A stretch of DNA of 64,000 nt from Spizellomyces punctatus DAOM BR117 (Eukaryota; Chytridiomycota; Chytridiomycetes; Spizellomycetales; Spizellomycetaceae). Both the position numbers and the translations under genes were made by a program. A model generated the notes under the pieces. The model did not search any database. It saw only the letters and a program-made list of their open reading frames with translations, and was not told the origin of the DNA. The stretch is taken from positions 302,047 through 366,046 of the forward strand of contig NW_015971548.1 of NCBI RefSeq assembly GCF_000182565.1. The letters are read 5' to 3'. Positions 44,325-55,835 of the stretch are shown one piece after another (the first letter of the stretch is position 1; every line of letters begins with the position of its first letter).

Positions 44325-46090
44325 TTATACACATGTTGCTTTTTCAGCGACAACAACCATATTTCTAGGAGATTCTGCATAGTCAAACAGGTTATTCAAC
44401 CATACCCTCCCTTTGCCTTCGTGTTTGTCCTGGTCCAAAGGAATACCCAAGCCTTCTTTGAGGTACATCATTCGATCTAATAGCACCAGGCTTTCCACGC
44501 ATGGGCCAAAGAAGCTCCTCATGACACACATGAAAGCGATTCTCCGCATCATTTTTTCTCTATCCACTTCGACTTTTCCAATTGCATCTATCAAGGATCC
44601 TCTTCGTTCGTCGGAAGTGCATAATCCCAGTTTTGTACATGCAGCAACACAATAAGACCGGAAATCCGTGGACGCGGCTTTTGGAAGTCCACCAACACGG
44701 TGTTGGCCTGGGGGTAATGTGTGCGCCGGCTCCCATGAGCGAAGAAGAAGCTCAAAAAGACTCCGGTGGTAGTGTCCTCGAAGCGCGGAGAGGATAGTCG
44801 AAGGATTGTCAAAGGAAGCGAAGGTGAGGCAGGCAGTGGTGAGGGAGCGATATGTCAGGGAAAATGAAGGGTGGTGGACTTGGATAAGGCTACGGACGTT
44901 ATTACTTAACGGAAATCCGACTAAAGGAACATGTGGTCAGTATTTCAAACCGGCGCATTCCTATACTCGCCAATGCCCGACATACGTTGACTCTCATCAT
45001 CCTCACGGTCTACACATATTCGATGATAACAGCATCCAACAACAACGATACCCTTCACGCCTTCGCACTCCAAGAATGTCCTCAGCATGGTTAACCCGGA
45101 TAGATCTCCACAACTATGCAAACCAACCAGCACATATCGATGTGCTTCTAGAATTTCGGGCAAGGTTTGTGGGTCTAATCGTGCAGTCACGTAAATCACT
45201 GGATTTTCTTTCTGGTGTTCTGCTATTATACGGGTGGGATGGCGGTGGTGGTTGGATAGTACGATGCGTGTACCCCGATCCTTAGATCCACATGTGCGAG
45301 CATCATCGCAATCTATTGCATAGATTCGTCGAGATGGATTTTGGTGTGCCAAAAGATGAGTGAGATAGCCCTAATGCAATATTATGGGTTGATTTATCAA
45401 CTGGGCATAGAGACGTGAACAGGCGGCAAAATCCTACATGGCCCGCTCCTACATCGATGATGGACTGCAATGGCGATCAGAGATTTACTTTGTTTCGAGA
45501 TTGCGAAAAAACACTCGCCGTACATCAGCATTTTGTCTTTCTGCTACCCGAAAAATAACTCTTGACAGTCGATCTACTTCATGGAGCTTTTTGCGAGACA
45601 TGGCAGCCAATCTACATGCTTCGTCCTGATGTAAATGTGCAGATACAGAATTCAACGGCCGCTATATCCCCATTGAAATGTGCAAACAAACAAACTCACG
45701 TCGTACACCACATCTTCCTCTGGTAATATTCCTATCTCCTCGTCCCGCTCCACTCGTCGTCCTAAAGCCAACGTCCGTGCAATGCACATAACTGCCTTTA
45801 ATGATTCGGGCCACATCTCCTACTTGTAAGCAACTAAGCCAAGGTTCCGAGAATGGTGACTTGTAGCTTTCAAGCAGTTGAACTGGTACCGGAATTTGCC
45901 CCCCTGTCGCAACATGCAAAAGATGTTCCATAAAGTCACCACTTGCCGCATCGACGAATTCACGCCATTCGGGGTCGACTTGCTCCCATAAGTTGTCACA
46001 AAAAAAGTCAAACAGATGGAAGCCATCAATCCACCACCGGTGCTGCGAGAGAAAGGAGACAAGTGTGTGGAGATCTGTGCTCGTCCCCAT
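44325..46090 (-). CDS. METTL25/RRNAD1-type methyltransferase
   Basis: Six exons on the minus strand (45890-46090, 45700-45819, 45524-45625, 45438-45464, 44986-45370, 44325-44920) give 476 aa. The N-terminus (FLSQHRWWIDGFHLFDFFCDNLWEQVDPEWREFV) is the typical METTL25 start. MSRKKLHEVDRLSRV (about 117-131) is the family's MSxKKxHEV motif, followed by the SAM-binding loop SIIDVGAGHGYLTHLLA. HSCGDLS and VGCCYH follow as further family motifs, then GFPLSNNV after the last intron. The methyl-acceptor is not established for most members. The glycine loop is split by introns, and nine residues of it come from a 27-nt exon. Introns are 59-74 nt. Confidence 0.9.
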
Positions 46091-47029
46091 TGTTCACTCG
46101 TTGACAACCCAATCCAGCTGTCGTAAAGGGATTTTTCGCTCTCTCTCCTGACTGGCTGAAACCGGATGTAATGCCCTGCTGGCAACACTCTTGGACGAGG
46201 AACAGGTCAGAAAAACGCTTTGTACAGCGACGCGACAGGCTGTTAACCAGAACCCAGCATTAAAAATGCAGGCCTTCTGGTCTGAAAAACAAACTTGACG
46301 ATGAAATGAGATGGTACATCAAAGAGTGAGGATGGTGAGGATTGTGCAAGATTATGAAGAGATGAGGATGATTGAATTTTATTGTCGTATCGTGACCCAC
46401 ACAACTTGCTCTCCAAGAGAGCCTGAGTAGACCTTGCAAGAGTTGAGTCGTCTTGCAAAAAAAAAGGCCAGTGATTTACACTATCTGACTTGCAAGTTTC
46501 ATGCCGCAGAAACTTTTGCAGAGACTAAATGCCTGACAAACAGAGTGCTTGGCTTGTTATCGCCGGCAGCGTCTCTTCAACATGTTTTATCTGCAGATAT
46601 TTCAGATTCCATCACAGTCTATTCATGCCGGTGAAGCGTTGCTGTGCTGTCGAGGTGGAAATAAGTCATACAGCTTCGTCGCCGTTTGCAAAGCACGAAA
46701 AGTATCGAGTGAGGCAGTTCGTACAGGCGACCAGCCCATGAGCCCCATAAGGGGAGAAGGAGCTTTCACCTAGATGTTCTACCCTTGCGCAAATGACAGC
46801 CACAACAAGGGCAGATGGTCTTTCTGAACAACTCCTTCCCCCTTCCTCTGTACCATCCATCACCCCCCTTCAAGGAGATCCATGCCAGTCCTTCCAAGCA
46901 GAACGAACCTCAAGCTGCCCCTTCTATTACACGTGCCAACCGCGGAACGCGCTCCGTCAGCAAGCGCCATGGAAAACGCGCAGTAAACGCGCAGCATCCT
47001 CGGTCTATAGAAGGGCTCTCTTTCCCCAT

Positions 47030-47048
47030 CCCCCCCCCCCCCCCCCCC
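47030..47048 (+). repeat. Poly-C tract, 19 bases
   Basis: Nineteen consecutive C residues. Tracts like this are prone to length error in assembly and can form i-motif/G-quadruplex structures. Confidence 0.85.
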
Positions 47049-47260
47049 AATATCTAGTGTTATGGCTGATGGGCACTACGCTACGAATTCTTCCATCAAC
47101 ATGAACCCATCGTTTCATCCGGGAGATTGAGAAGACATGGCGGACGCGTGTGCCATTTCCACCTTCCCCAATTGCAAGCGGCACACCATTTCGAACCTGA
47201 CAGTCTGAAAACTTGAGCCCCGCGCCTATGTCTACTGCCGTCGGTTTCGCTCTCTCCCCT

Positions 47261-47405
47261 CAATCGCTGGAAGGGCGTTACGCTTCATCGTAGAAGCCCA
47301 CTGTCAGCCGCTCACTCAACAAGAATGCTAAGGACTTTACTCCCGCTTCTTAATCGCTAGACGGGCCCTACGTTTCATCGTGGCAGGCCACTGCCAGCCG
47401 CTCAA
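47261..47405 (+). repeat. Diverged direct repeat, 90-bp period
   Basis: Copies begin at 47261 (CAATCGCTGGAAGGGCG) and 47351 (TAATCGCTAGACGGGCC). They share TACG(C/T)TTCATCGT, GCCCACTG/GGCCACTG and CAGCCGCTCA over about 55 bp. Confidence 0.6.
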
Positions 47406-48229
47406 ACGTGCGCGGAAAAGTGAGCAACCCACCCCAGGAAGAGCCCTTCAAGACTATCCTCCCTCGCTCCGTCATAGCGTCCCGCTTTACTAATCGTTGA
47501 GGACGTTATAACACTCAAGGACATCTTCACCGAAACGGCCGCCAACAGCAACCTATTGCGCAAACATCCAGCTACTTACTCCGCCCTTCACTGGGGCTGT
47601 GGTTCAGGTCTCGCACGATCTCGGAATCGACAGCCGATCATATGTCACTGGATAGGCCCTTATGAAGAAACGACAAGCCTTTCGCTACGACTTTCTTGGG
47701 ATCTCAGCGCACAACTCTCAAGCGGCGTCTCAAAGTATCTGTAAAGTCGATAACAAGGCGTGCCACCTAAACTCCGCGATTGGCCCAACGAAGATCTTGG
47801 CAAGCGCGCATCCCGCTGTCCACGCTTCAAAGCTCTTTCTTAACGTTATCATTGTGGAAGTCCATTTCCATTGATGAGTGAATGGACAGCATGAGGCTTC
47901 AAGCTGATACGCAGTCGAACTCGTCGATTCAAGAGCTGGAACAGACTTTCACTGAATGCCCTCGCCGGATTTATCGAAGCACTCGTATTCTCGTGTTCTC
48001 ATACGGGAACTGCTGGGCTGTCGCGGATGCTCACAAGCGGTTGGATTTCAAGGCAACTGGATAAACAACTGATTCTGGTTAGCTCCGACATCCCTATATT
48101 CCGTATACACCTTCATAACGATTGCAAGAGTCGTCGGTCAATCTCTGGAGCACTGGACGCGAGAGTCTTCAATGATCGGTGAAGCCACCACTAGTGGAGT
48201 TAGCCAGACCTTGCGATAAGTCAGCAGAG

Positions 48230-49080
48230 ATGGTCATTTGGACAAACAAAGGATGTCGGGAACTACGCACTGGCACCAAAGCGGAGATGAAATACGTGAG
48301 AAGCAGGTAAGTTCCTAAGTCGAGAAACAGTCGTAGAAAGCGTCGCTGTTTCCTATTGGAGCATGTCAACGCTTAACGAGCACCAAAGCGGACATTACAT
48401 AAGAGGAGAAGTAGGTAAATCCCTTCATCAAAGAACAGTCGTAGACTCCGCTGTCTCCTGTTGGATTCAATCAACGCGTAACAAAAAGCGGACACAAAGA
48501 TGCGGAATGACGAGGAGAAGTAGGTGAGTTGCTTGATCAAGAAACAGTCGTAAATGGCTTGTAGGAATCGACCAACGCCCAACGAGCACCAAAGCGAGAG
48601 AAGTATGGGAATGACAAAGAGAAGCAGACAAGTCCCCTACTTCAAGGAACAGTCGTAGACTCCGCTGTCTCCTGTTGGAATACTTCAACGCGTGATGAGA
48701 CCCAAAGTGGACAGAAATATACGCGAAATGACGAGGAGACGTTGGTGAGTTGCTTGATCAGGAACAGTCATAGACGGCTCCGCTGTCTCCTGTTGGAATA
48801 CATCAACGCCCAACGAGCACCAAGACGACATTACTAGGACATTACGAATGACGAGGAGATGTAGGCAAGTCCCCTTCACCATAAGACAGACGTAGAAGGC
48901 TCCGCCGTCTCTGGAATAACTCAACGGCTAGCGAGCACCAAAGTGGACATTAAATATGCGAATACGAGGAGAAGCAGGCAAGTTTCCTTGATCGAAAAAC
49001 AGTCGTAGACCGCAGTCTCCTGTTGGAATCAATCAATCGACGAGTCACATTCGACGATGGGATGATTTCATGCATCCCGG
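48230..49080 (+). repeat. Minisatellite array, about 105-122 bp units
   Basis: The core ACAGTCGTAGA recurs at 48327, 48435, 48544, 48649, 48764, 48886 and 48999 with one- or two-base variants, giving periods of 108, 109, 105, 115, 122 and 113. Each unit carries CTCCGCTGTCTCCTGTTGGAAT, CAACG-AACGAGCACCAAAG, a GGACATTA-like stretch and GACGAGGAGAAGTAGG(T/C)(A/G)AGT. Unit lengths are not multiples of three, so a repeated protein domain is unlikely. Confidence 0.85.
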
Positions 49081-49209
49081 AGTGAACCAGTAAGTTCCTA
49101 CATCGGAAAATACTCGCAGAAGGTTCTGAGGCGTTTTGGCGCATGGAAGATTGCGCTTCTGCCTTCCTGAATGCCATAATGACTCAAGATCCCGTCGAAA
49201 TGGTTCAGG

Positions 49210-49381
49210 TAGTGATGCAAATGGCTTTGGCGTAGTCGCGAGCCCGTCGGCGGACCCGAGCCATTTCCCTCGGGCTTAGCTCCAGATCCGACGGCATCGG
49301 ACTTCAGCTTGGCTGGAATCCCTGGAGCCGTGAGCCGAACTGAAGCCGATGGTCATGTGAGCCGAGCCATTTGCATCACTA
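49210..49381. mobile_element. MITE-like element 1 (172 bp)
   Basis: A 17-bp perfect inverted repeat (TAGTGATGCAAATGGCT at 49210-49226, its complement at 49365-49381) bounds a GC-rich 172-bp segment. Both ends begin with TA, consistent with a TA target duplication of Tc1/mariner-like elements. There is no open frame inside, so this would be a non-autonomous element. Confidence 0.65.
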
Positions 49382-49777
49382 GGTCAGAACACTCTTTTTG
49401 ATTGCTTGTCACGGCCATCGCTTTGGAGTCCTGCCGATTCATACACATGGCAGGACCGTTGGTTCTGATGGCGATAACCTTATAACAAAGAAGTACGCAT
49501 TTAACTGGATGACAGACCTTCTGTTTGGAATGGGCCACATTTCTGTGTGCTTGTACGATTTCCACGACGCATCCGTGCACAGCAAGCTGTTAAGTTGCTA
49601 CACAGTGGAAGGCGTTTTTTGGGTCGTGCGACATATCCTGGCTCGTTCCTAAATCCAGGAACATGTGCATGCAAATCTTTCGCAGACTATTTAGAACGTT
49701 ATCAAGGCCTCATTACCAACGTTTGCCATTTGAATGAATGGCGAAGAGACCCTGTGTCAGTCAGACCCAGCGCGTGA

Positions 49778-49950
49778 TACCACACCTACACCGTTAACCA
49801 ATGGTCACCCTTTTATGGCACACTGCAACTGAGAGGGAACCACGGGCTTAGCGTGACTGGAAAGATGTGTGCAGTGACTGCCCTTAATTGAGGGAATGCA
49901 ATGTAACCGACATACAAGGGTGACCATTGGTTAACGGTGTAGGTGTGGTA
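49778..49950. mobile_element. MITE-like element 2 (173 bp)
   Basis: Perfect 35-bp terminal inverted repeats (49778-49812 and 49916-49950, beginning TACCACACC) enclose about 100 bp. The termini are TA on both sides, again suggesting TA-target insertion. No coding capacity is seen. The identical arms point to a fairly recent insertion or a structural constraint. Confidence 0.75.
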
Positions 49951-51219
49951 GTGCGGATCATACAAGCTCCGTCTAGCCACCAGAAAGTGGAACCGCCGTA
50001 AACCTCATACCTTGCATTCAATAGGAAATGGCATGCCCTTGATAGAAAACTATGGCAGGTTAATGGTATGGGTAAAAGGGAGAGGTCGCTACTTACCAAA
50101 GCCTCTGCAAAGATAAAATGCACAACGTCGTATCCAATGATTTCCCCGGACATTTGGCCAGCCCAGCAGTAGCGGCAAAGGTATTCCTGCTGTTTACTAT
50201 CGTGAAAAGCCGCTGATGACGCACCTTTATCATACGTTGGCACCTTGCGCAGCTCCAGCCAGACCCAACCGAGAGGTGCGATGCCCTAAATACAGCGTAG
50301 CATGATACCTGTGCGTACGTTATAGAGTAGATTAACCTTTCGCCGAGTACCTGCGGAAAACATTTTCGCAATCATTTTCACGATTCATCTCTTCTCGCTG
50401 GTCAATTCACGCAATTGTGCAATCTCTGTTATCGCTTGTTATCGCTCATGACCGAGGATGCTAGAGAGCCGTCCAATATTGGTATGGGATCTCCAAAGGA
50501 GGCAGGGAGTTGAGCGAGAACACTGGGGAATCGCCCAAATCCCCCTTCTTTTAAAGACATGGACGAGCGCGTGTGCTGCAGAGAGGTGCGGCAAGCGCGC
50601 CGAATGGAATTCTACGCGTCACGACGTGTTCGAACGTGCGCGGTCTGATGACAGAATGCCAACCCCTGCCATTCATTAACATTGCACTTGCCTACCATTA
50701 ACCCCCCTTGCTGCCCCTACCAGCGTTGTGCTTCCTGCGGCCCATCCTCCTACTTGTGGCTGACACTGGAAGGAGTAGCAGGGGCTTACTGGAGGAATCT
50801 CCGATGAATGGATTCCTTCAATTGGTCGCCAAATCAGTTGGTTTATAAGGGCTATAGTGCTGCTTTAAGACATTTTTAATGGGCAGGTTTGGGCTGTATA
50901 GATGAGAAAAGTCTGATACTTGGCTGCTGATGGCTGCCGTGCATGTGCCATGCTATGCTTTCCAACACTGAGAGTGTCATTCAGCTCAGTAGCGCAAGTA
51001 CCGAGCTGCCTTTGCAGCAGGCACGGAAATCACATATCATGGGGGGCACATTTCTTAATGTAAAAGATCTAAGATGTCAGAGTCATTTTCTGAATACGGT
51101 CTGCTAAAGGAGAGTGCGAGTAGTGATGAGGGCGACCCGCTACTGCCCACTTGGCATAAAGCAATGTTATGTGTCATAATGTGGAATATTTAAAAGTCAT
51201 CAAAAGTCCAGTCGCTCCT

Positions 51220-52385
51220 TTAGCTGTTCCTTTTCCCGAAATCGCTCAGCTCGTTCAAGCGATTCGTCTTCAACCACTGCTTCAACGCAGAGGGTCTATC
51301 CGAACAGATACCATTTGCCCCAAACTTTTTCACAGCCTCCCATCCTTCAACTGTATTCACTCCCCCACCTGGCATCCCAAACACAATGATTGGCACGTTA
51401 CGGCGATTGAGGGCTCTAGCAAACCCAGGCCACATTACCCATTTGAAATTGGGCATGATCATAGCGCTTTCGTTGATCTGCATAAAAGGCAGGAGGCCAA
51501 AGCACCAGAGCACAAAGGATTTTGCCATCCGGCGTGCAGTGAAGAAATAAGGAATATCTGGGAAACGCGTTCGGCACCATCCGTTTTGCGGTTCGTGGAA
51601 ACTTCCCCATACTGTTTGCTTTTCCCGATTATACGCTCTCACCATTGCCCCGACTTTATCAATGAGTTCGCTTGGACCTTGCTTTACGTCAATTTGCATA
51701 GGGTAGGTTGGAAATTCAGCAAGGAGCTCCTTGAGGAGCGGAATTCGTTTTGAATCGGGGTCGTCAGTTACAGCGGGGTTGTTTTGCAAGTTGGCGGGAA
51801 TCAACAACGGAGGAAGATCTGCGTAATTACTTCGAAACATCTTAATGAAATTCCAGCATCAGATGGTGAGATTGATACTCACTAATCTCCAATACTCCCT
51901 GGCAGTCCGCAGAGCCGTGTCATGTCTCTATCATGGAAAACCACAACTATCAAGCCATAAGGACAAGGCCAAATTTAGTTGAACAATGTGCAGGTTCGAC
52001 TACCATACCTTGCCCATCCTTTGTCAAATAGCAGTCTAATTCTAGCAAGTCCACCTTCAGCTCTTTGGCAGAGTATCTAAAACCTGATTTGCGAGCATAC
52101 GTCAAATTCTGCGACATGTCCACCATCTTTTACGATGAGAAAAACACTTACCCACTCACCGGGTAGCGTATTTTCGACCCTTTCCAAGCTGCCGCCCCTG
52201 TGGGACATGAGGGCATACCGAAATGCGAGACCAGGCATGGCTCTAGCGATAGTGCGAGTTTGGAAATGTTGGAGGGAAGACATGCAACTTCCGTCAAAAA
52301 GAGATGCACGGACCGTGGTCAGCAAAGCATTAGTCACACCGATTAGGTAATATATAACCCCCTTGCACCCCAAGATTCCCCTCAA
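51220..52385 (-). CDS. Glycerophosphodiester phosphodiesterase (GDPD1/3-like)
   Basis: Four exons on the minus strand (52160-52385, 52009-52083, 51883-51946, 51220-51829) give 324 aa; human GDPD1 has 314. A probable N-terminal membrane span (about 10-30) precedes the GDPD barrel: SHRGGSLERVENTL (His62, Arg63, Glu71), LLELDCYLTKDG (metal-binding Glu and Asp), VVFHDRDMTRLCG (catalytic His) and, near the end, GANGICSDRPSALKQWL, the usual closing motif. Members with an N-terminal anchor act as lysophospholipase D or cleave glycerophosphodiesters at membranes. If translation instead starts at Met35 (52283), the anchor would be lost. The acceptor for exon 4 is TTTCGAAG|TAATTAC, which keeps the frame; the nearer AG gives a stop. 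Confidence 0.9.
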
Positions 52386-52570
52386 CTGAGGATTATTATC
52401 GCTTTCCGTGGTAATTCACGTTGGGCAACTTCACGCGCGCAAGTTAGCGCCGCATCGCACCCATCTTGGACGTAGCATACAAAAACATTGTTCATACAGG
52501 GTCGACAAGCGACATTGCCTTGAATTTTACAAACCCCAGCCCATCTAACAAAAGGTATGATGTCAAATGT

Positions 52571-54585
52571 TCATTCCGCTCCTGCACCGCCTTCCTCCTG
52601 CTTCTTGACTTTCCCTTCCACCTTCAAATCGTTACCAGTCACCCGCTTGTATACATCCTTGACGTCTTGGCACGTTGTCTCAAAGTGACTGGTGGCATCA
52701 TACGATTTTGTGATGTAAACGCCGTCTGCGCGGCCGTCTGCGACAGGTTCGTACAAATCCGAGACGCTAATGAACCTGATTACCAAAGAAAGAGATGATT
52801 AGCGCTATTCAGAGTCAGGCCCATAATAACCTTGCTACTCACTTTTCTGCGATAGGTCCCAATAGGGCCATTGCAGGTTGAAGTTCCTTTTCAGGATCCG
52901 AGGTTTCAACAATCGTGGAAACGATCGCGGTCCAGTAGTCCTTAGCGGCAACATTGTGAGCATAGGAGACGGCGGCAATGTAAATGTCTATCGCCAGGGG
53001 TATGCGTCAACTTTTAATGAGCAGAGAGCAATGGAAAGACTTGTAATGATACGCACCATGACCACGGTTGACCTGCTTCTGAGGAATCACGATCTGGATC
53101 GAGTCGGCATCGGCCGTGTTGGGTATTGGGTGGTTCAAAATGCAAATTGCGCGGACGACTTGGCCAGTCTTCTTGACTTTGTCAGGGAAGTAACTAGGGT
53201 CACCAATAACAGCCTTCGTTTTGGCCACCTGAATGTTTCCGGTAAGTGAGACTTGCTTTCACGTATGCGCAAGCGCAATCTGCAAACTCATACTTCTCCC
53301 TCGCTCTTTACGCCAACAATTTTGCCGTCTTCGTATACAAGCTCATCAACCTTTTTGTTCAACATATAAGTTCCACCATAAATTGCACTCAATCTGAAAA
53401 CGGCCATGTGTAAGCATGCATCAACAGACATGCAGGTTGATTCCAAAAGCACGTACCGTGCAAACCCTTGAGGCAACTCGCCCAATCCGTATAGTGGATA
53501 AATGTAGGGACTCTTTCCATAACGCGCCATAGAGTTCATGTACAAGCAAATTCGTTCGTAGGTTTCCTTAGCAGGTTGAGTCATGTAGCTGTCGTCCAAG
53601 TGCAACGCCAAGGCATGTCCGACAAAGTCTTGGGTGCCAGGCTCTAAACCAAACTTCTTATAAACCTCGGTCATCGGCACAGTGTTGAGATCCAAGCCTG
53701 ATGAATACAAATGCGCATATCAGCGTGTCTGCCCTGATCAGATAAAATGCTAATAATTCACACTGAACCTTGATGAGTGGCTGGATTGTTGAAATCATAT
53801 CCTTGGACAAACTCAAAGAACTTCTTGGCTCTTCGCTTTTCAAAGATACCCATCAAAGGACTCGAGACAGCCTCAGTTTGGTTTGAAGGCACTTTGGAGA
53901 TGCGACCATCGCGGTAGACGTAGCTTCCCGCAATTTGACGGAACTCAAGATAACGAGTCACATCGGTGTGGTAGAGAATGTTGGTGAACTCGCCAGAGGC
54001 CATGGCGAACTTTGGAATAAGATCGACATTCCAGTCACGATCACGTCCAAACTGGGACGGTGGCTGCTGATCAGGGCGGAACTTGCGGTACAGCTACCAA
54101 AATAGTAGAAAACAAAAATCAACAAAAAGATGCTTCAACACGGTACATTGCCATTAACCCTTGAGTGTTTCCGGATGTCCTCTCATACCTGAGTCAAGTT
54201 CAAACTTGCGCTCTCCCCACCATAGTAATCGTTGCGATCCATGTGAAGGACCTTTTTGCCTTCCACAGACAGTAATCCAGACAGGATACATTCAGTCAAA
54301 CCGGTGCCGAGCACGATAACGTCGTAGCTTTCATCCTATTGAAAATTGAAGTCAACATCAGTACAGGTTACATACACGTCGGTTGCCCGCAATATTGTGA
54401 CATGATTCAACTCAAAGCTCCAGCAGGGCAGGAGGCAGATAATTTCAGGCGAATCGCAGCAATCTATTTGTGTCCTTGTCGTCATCATCCCCCTTCCCAC
54501 CGACTAACCCAACACATCTTTCGCGACTATGCAGTTTCCACGTATTCAACCCTCTCCCGCCGCTAACGTTGACAAGACTCACCAT
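52571..54585 (-). CDS. GDI1: Rab GDP-dissociation inhibitor
   Basis: Eight exons on the minus strand (54583-54585, 54189-54335, 53769-54093, 53457-53697, 53294-53393, 53057-53228, 52843-52987, 52571-52775) give 445 aa; yeast Gdi1 has 451. It extracts GDP-bound, prenylated Rab GTPases from membranes and recycles them. Diagnostic sequence is throughout: [16 protein letters not shown] (FAD-like fold), [94 protein letters not shown]. Exon 1 codes only for the initiator Met: the ATG is followed directly by GTGAGT, and its 247-nt intron is the longest in the gene. A C-terminal Glu/Gly-rich tail ends the protein. Confidence 0.97.
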
Positions 54586-55072
54586 GATGACTGTCTAAAT
54601 TCGTCAAAAAGAATAGCAAACACGAAGGCGATGAGTTCAACAAAACGAGGAACCGCGCGCTGACGACTGTTTCGAGCAATGCGGCAAGGGAATGTGACAA
54701 GGGAAGGTGCCACGGCCACGTGAACTCATTAGATTATGTCAGATAGATTACGTAATATGGTTAACAGTTTATTTACGATCGGGGCTTTCCATTGCTGGGG
54801 ACGCTCCAATATCTTTTTGCCTTTATGTGCAGGTTACTTCCTTGTTGTCTTTGATGACCATCATATTACTCTTGCTGCAGCATCTTCTGTATACGCATGC
54901 ATTGGGTCTGCTTCCAACGCCCGCTAAAGAGATCAATCGCGGAGAACAGTGATACAATATATTCAAATGGCTTGTGCAAAAACTCGCCAGCAAGAATTCC
55001 AACTAGAGCTAGCATTTCACCTGCAATTTATCGATAACACCAATGAAAGAACCTCAGTCACACCCAAACACT

Positions 55073-55835
55073 CTACGGGGCACGCTTCAAAGCCAGCACA
55101 AAAATTCCAATCAAAAGGGCAAGGCTCAGCAAGGTGAACGCAGCGTGGACGCTTGGTGATTCCGTAGCGAGAGCTCCAAGCTGCCAGAAGATTGCAAGCA
55201 GGAAAAAGACCCTGTGTAGAAATTTTGAATTATACGGCTATTGTTACATGACATTCTGAGGGAAGCAACAGACTCACCAGGTGAGAACAGTCAGCGTATA
55301 GTCGCCACCCACTACAGATATTAGAAATTAGGTAAACTGAATGGAACAGTGTACGTATTTTCTCTTGTGTACCTGCCGTAATAAGCACGGCGGCAGGGAA
55401 AAGCATCAAAAATGTATCACGAGCAGCCTTCCGTGCTGCCTCCACCTTGCCGAGCTACGAACAAGTCATCACGAGTTGAATCAATCTCCTCGGCATTCTC
55501 TGGACAAAGGACTCTAGAATATCTCACCCATTCTGTATCTCTAGCCGGCCGTTCAATTTCTTCTAGAATAGGAAGCTGTACTGAAGGCTCGCTACGAGCT
55601 CTTACGGCGCGCATGCCGTACAGAACAAGCTGCAGGAGCCACCTGTCAATTGCCAAATAATCAGCAGATGAATTGCCTCGTCATCACATTTAACACTTTC
55701 AATGCAGCCTATGTTGCTTTCCGTCAAAGGCGCTTACCAGGTAAGAAACAAGACAAAGACAGCCAACCAGACGCTATACGCATTATCATCGAGAGCGAGA
55801 CGACTCCGGTTGGCCAAGGTGCCGATAGTCGCCAT
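55073..55835 (-). CDS. Unknown 4-TM membrane protein (155 aa)
   Basis: Five exons on the minus strand (55738-55835, 55528-55642, 55373-55454, 55278-55311, 55073-55211) give 155 aa in a continuous frame. Hydrophobic segments lie at about 22-47 (VWLAVFVLFLTWWLLQLVLYGM), 81-97 (FLMLFPAAVLITA), 98-117 and 129-150. Between the first and second is an acidic/basic loop (RARSEPSVQLPILEEIERPARDTEWLGKVEAARKAARDT). I do not recognise the family; size and topology would fit an ER or Golgi membrane factor. All splice sites are GT-AG, with introns of 61-95 nt, and frame closure across four introns supports a real gene. It lies 488 bp upstream of the GDI gene on the same strand. Confidence 0.75.

Larger units (their letters stand above)
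46091..51219. other. Gene-poor, repeat-rich block
   Basis: Over 5 kb have no coding region I can support. Open frames are short and overlap repeats. Identified contents are a poly-C tract (47030-47048), a 90-bp-period duplication (47261-47405), a roughly 110-bp tandem array (about 48230-49080) and two inverted-repeat elements (49210-49381, 49778-49950). The rest, including 49951-51219, looks like unique or decayed non-coding DNA. Confidence 0.5.

Noticed and set aside
48230-48924. Repeat-containing protein on the minus strand (frames with SNRRQRSLRLF)
   Set aside because: Period is not a multiple of three, frames break between units, and no splice path joins them.
48230-49080. CRISPR array
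   Set aside because: Units are long, diverged and unevenly spaced, without short identical repeats, and the genome is eukaryotic.
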